Assembly (NCBI GenBank): GCA_036742455.1
Contig: DAINQU010000017.1
Coordinates: 7,099-71,098, forward strand
DNA from: CAIKZZ01 sp036742455
GTDB lineage: Bacteria > Pseudomonadota > Gammaproteobacteria > Steroidobacterales > Steroidobacteraceae
Length of the DNA: 64,000 bases
Reading direction: 5' to 3'
The position numbers and the translations under genes were made by a program. Positions 61,250 through 64,000 of this stretch are shown here, in pieces. The notes beneath the pieces were generated by a model. It was given only the letters and a program-made list of their open reading frames with translations. It was not told the DNA's origin and made no database searches. How positions within the stretch are numbered: position 1 is the first letter of the stretch; every line of letters starts with the position of its first letter.

Positions 61250-61589
61250 CATTTGAACGGTTTCCGGTGGAAAAGACGATGCCGGTAACCCTCTACCGAC
61301 AGTCGTCATTCAAGACGACAATTTTGATGGAACTGATTCAATCACGCTGTGTGCGTTTACGACCGATGAAACCTAAGCGCCCCTCTTTCGACTGCTCATT
61401 CAACCGAGCGATCGGAACGACCTGCGCTGCGCCTCGCGCTTAATGGTCGACAAGATCGCAACCGTCCCGAAGTCCGAATTAGGCAGGGCGCTAGGACACT
61501 TGGACGATGAGGATGTCGTGCGATTGAATCAGTCGATCATCGTTTTCTTGGCGCTCGAGATATCACCCCGTTCGACTCAGGCTCAGTAG
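61236..61589 (+). pseudogene. Decayed MazF/PemK-type endoribonuclease toxin
   Basis: In one continuous frame (118 codons) the sequence reads GDI, stop (TGA 61254-61256, where the family has Trp), TVSGGKDDAGNPLP, VVIQDDNFDGTDSITLCAFT, TDET, stop (TAA 61374-61376), APLFRLLIQPSDRNDL, RLMVDKIATVPKSELGRALG and LDDEDVVRLNQSIIVFLALE, ending at the TAG at 61587-61589. All MazF blocks are present in order. The expected start codon position reads CTG. So the toxin is disabled by a lost start and two nonsense codons, with no frameshift. It overlaps the mazE relic, as in intact operons. Confidence 0.88.
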
Positions 61590-61771
61590 GACACCGCGGA
61601 GAGGTTCGTCTACGGCCTAGATTGACCCAGCTTGCGCTGTGTGACGGAGATCGCTCACCTCCGTCTGAATAGGGCTCGCATCTGGGCTATTCCGGGCAAT
61701 ACGGAGCCGACACGACTCTGTATTTTGCGAAGATCGGCAAGATTCCGGCGACCGCTTGGACTTGGTCTCCT

Positions 61772-61824
61772 GTAAGAACCACAAAGCCGGCATGAGCCGC
61801 CTTCGTACTTCAACTGTCTGGCGG
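61772..61824. repeat. Direct repeat copy A (53 bp), flank of the Phd-VapC segment
   Basis: About 49 of 53 bases match copy B at 63247-63299. The shared sequence includes CACAAAGCCGG, the GAGCCG/CGGCTT hairpin region and CTTCGTACTTCAACTGTCTGGCGG. In copy A the hairpin arm is damaged (CATGAGCCGCC), and the sequence after GGCGG is not tRNA-like. Similarity seems to continue weakly to the left (CGACTCTGT and TTTTG in both). Confidence 0.75.
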
Positions 61825-62106
61825 TGGATCGAGTCTGCCAGATACTGCTCTCAGCAACACCGAACCGCGTAACAGGGAATTTTTCAGGGAATTTCAATGA
61901 CCTCGACAGGCCTTCCCCCACGTCCAACTGAAATCTCTCGCCGCATCAGAGAGTTGCAGGAATTTCTATGAAAAGAGACGCGAACCGAACAGGGAACATA
62001 GCCCCGATTGCAGGGAGGGCGCCAGCCTGAACATAGCTTCACTACACACTCCGGAACGTCAAATGCATCGAACCGAAGGCGACGTCCGGTTGACCGGAAA
62101 CAGCCC

Positions 62107-62158
62107 TTGAAATTCGCCTGCTGATAGACTAAATGTAGTCACATAGATCCACATTCGT
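62107..62158 (+). promoter_or_regulatory. Candidate promoter and operator of the phd-vapC pair
   Basis: TTGAAA (62107-62112) is 17 bases from TAAATG (62130-62135), a weak -10. AATGTAG (62132-62138) and CCACATT (62149-62155) are an imperfect inverted repeat, suitable for dimeric Phd binding. The -10 and the repeat overlap, as expected for autorepression. The promoter match is poor. Confidence 0.35.
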
Positions 62159-62168
62159 GAGGCCTTAC

Positions 62169-62417
62169 ATGCGAGCGATCAACCTACGGGACGCCAAAGC
62201 TGGATTTTCCAGCCTCGTGGATGAAGCCATCAAAGGCGAAATCGTGACCATCACCCGCCATGGAAAGCCTGTTGCGGCGCTTGTCTCCGTGGAGGCCGCA
62301 GAGATTGCGCGCAAGACGCTCGACCGTAAACGGGCGGGATTGGTCAGTTATCTGCGGACATTCCCAGGCGGAGATTTAGGCCGCAACCGCAGCCCCTCGC
62401 GGGATGTCGAGCTTTGA
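62169..62417 (+). CDS. Antitoxin of the Phd/YefM family
   Basis: 82 residues from the ATG at 62169 with GAGG 6 bases upstream; the frame is open to a GTG at 62157 without family sequence. The N-terminal DNA-binding/dimer fold reads INLRDAKAGFSSLVDEAI, with EIVTITRHGKPVAALVS next, the Phd signature. The C-terminal tail is basic and polar and should wrap the VapC active site. The toxin start overlaps its stop (TTGA), the usual coupling. The pair probably represses its own promoter. Confidence 0.9.
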   Translation: MRAINLRDAKAGFSSLVDEAIKGEIVTITRHGKPVAALVSVEAAEIARKTLDRKRAGLVSYLRTFPGGDLGRNRSPSRDVEL

Positions 62418-62875
62418 CCGGTTTTCTGATCGACACCAATGTCGTCTCGATGCTGGCACCATCGAAATTGGAGGCACCTGCTGATTTCCTACAATGGCTC
62501 GATCGTCAAGACACCGACGGGAAAATCTTTCTTTCGGTTGTGACCATCCACGAGATTCAAAAGGGAATCTCTCTCCTCGAGCACAAGGGGGCGACGGCGA
62601 AGGCAAGTGCCCTGACCGCATGGCTTAACGGCCTGATCTCGGCCTACGACGACAAAATCCTTGCCTTCGATGCGCAGGGGGCTGAGGCTGCCGGTAGGCT
62701 CGAAGCGAAGGCATTGTCTGCGGGTCATGACCCAGGCATGGCTGACGCGGTGATCGCCGGCACAGCCTTAGCGCACAACCTGGTCGTCATCACCCGCAAC
62801 ATCAAGGATTTTTCGCCTTTCGGTATCAGCGTTTTGTCGCCCGATGAGGCCAGTCTTCGAATTGATCCATCCTGA
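62414..62875 (+). CDS. VapC-type PIN-domain ribonuclease toxin
   Basis: 153 residues from a TTG overlapping the antitoxin stop. The PIN active site is complete: Asp7 (FLIDTNVVS), Glu47 (VTIHEIQKG), Asp111 (PGMADAVIAGTA) and Asp132 (TRNIKDF). It is an Mg-dependent endonuclease that cleaves tRNA or rRNA when free of its antitoxin. All key residues are intact, in contrast to the decayed mazEF beside it. The rare start codon may limit toxin synthesis. The pair lies between the two direct repeats. Confidence 0.93.
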   Translation: MTGFLIDTNVVSMLAPSKLEAPADFLQWLDRQDTDGKIFLSVVTIHEIQKGISLLEHKGATAKASALTAWLNGLISAYDDKILAFDAQGAEAAGRLEAKALSAGHDPGMADAVIAGTALAHNLVVITRNIKDFSPFGISVLSPDEASLRIDPS

Positions 62876-63246
62876 TTACTTCAGAATTGCGATCTAAAAA
62901 TCACACCCCGATGTTGGCAGACAGCAATCGCTTCGGCTCGAAAGGCCGGGACTGCTTGGGCTCGCGTTCTTAAGCCCCGATCTGACCGAGGCCATTTTGG
63001 ACGGCCGCCAATCAGAGAGGCTCTCCCTTGCGGCGATTAGGGCTAACTCTGTGCCGCTGGCTAGGTCTGAACAGCGAGCCCGATACGCCTGATTGAACCC
63101 TCGACACGGGCTACGCTCGTCGGGACTGACGCCGATGCGACTCTGTCTTTTGGCAAAAAGAGGAAAGCGCCCGGGGTGAAGCCGCACACGGCCGAAGTAG
63201 GGTCTTAGCCAGAGTCACAGAGCGACCCAATAGGCCTATTTTCCCC

Positions 63247-63299
63247 GTAAAAAGCACAAAGCCGGCGTGAGCCGGCTTCGTACTTCAACTGTCTGGCGG
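63247..63299. repeat. Direct repeat copy B (53 bp) with terminator hairpin
   Basis: It matches copy A at about 49 of 53 positions. On the minus strand it reads as AAGCCGGC, loop TCAC, GCCGGCTT, then TGTGCTTTTT, an intrinsic terminator (63251-63277). It directly follows the tRNA-Ser 3' end, as a native tRNA terminator would. Confidence 0.8.
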
Positions 63300-63317
63300 A
63301 GAAGGCGAGATTCGAAT
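63294..63317 (-). tRNA. 3' end fragment of a tRNA-Ser (probable attachment-site remnant)
   Basis: The minus strand reads TTCGAATCTCGC then CTTCTCCGCCA, which is the T loop, the 3' half of the T stem, the 3' acceptor strand, G73 and CCA of a serine tRNA. Upstream of the T loop the sequence no longer pairs (A replaces the invariant G53, and the 5' T-stem GCGAG is absent), and no acceptor 5' strand is found. So this is not a functional tRNA but a 3' piece, as left by integration into a tRNA gene. Confidence 0.65.
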
Positions 63318-63391
63318 CCATTAGTACATCGGAATCGCGCCGACGCATTAGCGCTACCCTTGGAAGGACTTACAACAAGAATAGATTCCAC

Positions 63392-63420
63392 TTGATTTAT
63401 TGTATATACGTATATATAAT
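63392..63420 (+). promoter_or_regulatory. Sigma-70 promoter of brnTA with overlapping palindromic operator
   Basis: TTGATT (63392-63397) and TATAAT (63415-63420) are 17 bases apart, nearly ideal. TATATACGTATATA (63403-63416) is a perfect 14-bp palindrome in the spacer that touches the -10, a likely site for BrnA repression. The -10 ends 8 bases before the brnT ATG, so the transcript would start within a few bases of the start codon. Confidence 0.75.
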
Positions 63421-63428
63421 AAATCTGA

Positions 63429-63704
63429 ATGGATATCTCTTTCGATCCGGCAAAGAACGAACGGAACCTCGCCCTGCGAGGAATCCCGTTCACGCTCGTC
63501 GCCAGATTTGAATGGGATTCAGCCCTGATTGTTGAAGACCTACGTCGGGACTATGGAGAGCGTCGAATGCAGGCACTCGGTTTCATAGACACTCGTCTGC
63601 ATATGCTGGTCTTCACTCCGAGGGGAACAGCGACACATGTCATCAGCCTCCGCCGAGCGAATCAACGCGAGATCAACCTCTATGAAGCACAAACCGAATC
63701 CTGA
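63429..63704 (+). CDS. brnT: BrnT-type toxin (RelE-fold ribonuclease)
   Basis: 91 residues beginning MDISFDPAKNERNLALRG, the BrnT start pattern (FDPAKN..N..KHG), with later blocks YGERRMQALGFID, LHMLVFTPRG and HVISLRRANQREI. The last holds the conserved Arg residues of the active site. BrnT cleaves mRNA on ribosomes or free RNA and is bound by BrnA. The ATG is 8 bases from the -10 hexamer, and no ribosome site is present. The gene overlaps brnA by 23 bases, toxin first, which is normal for BrnTA. Confidence 0.92.
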   Translation: MDISFDPAKNERNLALRGIPFTLVARFEWDSALIVEDLRRDYGERRMQALGFIDTRLHMLVFTPRGTATHVISLRRANQREINLYEAQTES

Positions 63705-63957
63705 AAAGGCGGACCGCGAAAACCCCGTTTGGACGGCCGCGACCTTCGCAAAAGCACGACCCGCAAAAGAGGTGCTGCCCGAACTTTTTGGCAAATCCAC
63801 GGTTGCAGAAATGGTCAAGCCGCGGGGTCGCCCGAAATCGCCTGAATCAAAAACGCTGATATCGCTGAGAGTGCCTAAAGACACGTTGGCACGGTGGAAA
63901 GCAACCGGGGCGGGCTGGCAAACGCGGATGGCAGAAGCGCTAGGTAAATTGGTTTAA
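63682..63957 (+). CDS. brnA: BrnA-type antitoxin
   Basis: 91 residues from the ATG at 63682, with a weak GAGAT upstream. The N-terminal half (EKADRENPVWTAATFAKARP) is the toxin-binding part, with the ENPxWT motif of BrnA. The C-terminal half is a ribbon-helix-helix DNA-binding domain (KTLISLRVPKDTLARWKATG, then GWQTRMAEALGKLV). It neutralises BrnT and represses the brnTA promoter, where the palindrome at 63403-63416 is the probable site. An in-frame ATG at 63637 would lengthen it without family support. Confidence 0.9.
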   Translation: MKHKPNPEKADRENPVWTAATFAKARPAKEVLPELFGKSTVAEMVKPRGRPKSPESKTLISLRVPKDTLARWKATGAGWQTRMAEALGKLV

Positions 63958-64000
63958 GCCAACTCGAGCCATTGCGATTCCAAGTTCAGTAATTTTGCGC

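Larger units (their letters stand above)
61590..62168. other. 579-base gene-poor region with repeat copy A
   Basis: No intact gene was found. It contains copy A of a 53-bp direct repeat (61772-61824), and farther right CAGGGAATTT at 61873-61882 and again at 61885-61894, with looser copies of CAGG(G)AATTT near 61957. The stretch may be remains of mobile-element DNA, but no integrase or transposase frame can be read. The last 60 bases hold the promoter region of the phd-vapC pair. Confidence 0.5.
62876..63428. other. 553-base gene-poor region with repeat copy B and tRNA-Ser 3' remnant
   Basis: No gene with family features was found. It includes a second degenerate stretch related to the left flank (GCGACTCTGTCTTTTGG near 63137), copy B of the direct repeat, a tRNA-Ser 3' end on the minus strand, and the brnT promoter at its right end. 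The A+T content rises sharply from about 63390. Confidence 0.5.

Noticed and set aside
61655..61927. Minus-strand open frame of 90 codons over repeat copy A
   Set aside because: Composed of repeat-derived sequence without a protein family pattern.
63240..63360. Complete tRNA-Ser gene
   Set aside because: Only the T loop to CCA end is present; the acceptor 5' strand, D arm and T-stem 5' side do not pair.
1..63999. CRISPR arrays, rRNA genes, intact insertion sequences or phage genes
   Set aside because: No regularly spaced repeats, rRNA sequence, transposase or phage structural genes were recognised on either strand.

Overview
The window is about 60% G+C and reads as a chromosomal segment of a free-living Gram-negative bacterium. 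Gammaproteobacteria are the best fit: it has an SRP RNA-dnaX-ybaB-recR block, orn next to rsgA, the ppsR/ppsA pair, a DUF1249 gene and several outer-membrane TonB-dependent receptors. A relative of Xanthomonadales, Nevskiales or Steroidobacterales is my guess from this gene repertoire; no rRNA or other phylogenetic marker is present to settle it. Genes are densely packed, and many are joined by ATGA, GTGA or TTGA stop/start overlaps, so GTG and TTG starts are common.

Layout. 1-6443: the tail of an amidase, a TonB-dependent receptor, a secreted protein of unknown function, an alpha/beta hydrolase and an APC permease. 6433-14714: an eight-gene chemosensory operon on the minus strand (cheA, cheW, an MCP, cheR, cheB, a CheX-like phosphatase, a receiver, and a receiver-PP2C phosphatase). 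No flagellar gene is nearby, so the output is probably not a flagellar motor. 14854-17068: a periplasmic binding protein without its ABC transporter, then an Old Yellow Enzyme. 17103-23382: a SulP anion transporter, an S9 peptidase, a lipocalin and a large amidohydrolase. 23593-30603: a second TonB receptor with a structured leader, a histone-deacetylase-like amidohydrolase, and an operon of PNPOx-like protein, amidase and permease. Together these suggest uptake and hydrolysis of amides or N-acyl amines.

30741-36763: a pseudouridine synthase, a lipid kinase, a patatin-barrel phospholipase and a TPR protein in one overlapping operon, then a GnnA-like dehydrogenase and a small DUF2061 protein. 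36956-43397: a third TonB receptor, an M48 protease, an M28 peptidase and two small membrane proteins. 43524-58296 is housekeeping core: Prc protease, DUF1249, ppsR and ppsA, a GFA protein, an ArnT-like glycosyltransferase, orn, M48, rsgA, recR, ybaB, dnaX, the 4.5S/SRP RNA and an LPS-type glycosyltransferase. 58397-60610 is katG.

From about 60.7 kb the character changes. Coding density falls, A+T rises locally, and there are remnants of mobile DNA: a decayed mazE-mazF pair with nonsense codons but an otherwise intact frame, an intact Phd/VapC pair, 53-bp direct repeats (one ending in the 3' end of a tRNA-Ser), and an intact BrnT/BrnA pair with an almost ideal sigma-70 promoter that would give a nearly leaderless transcript. 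This looks like a toxin-antitoxin island left at a tRNA-Ser integration site.
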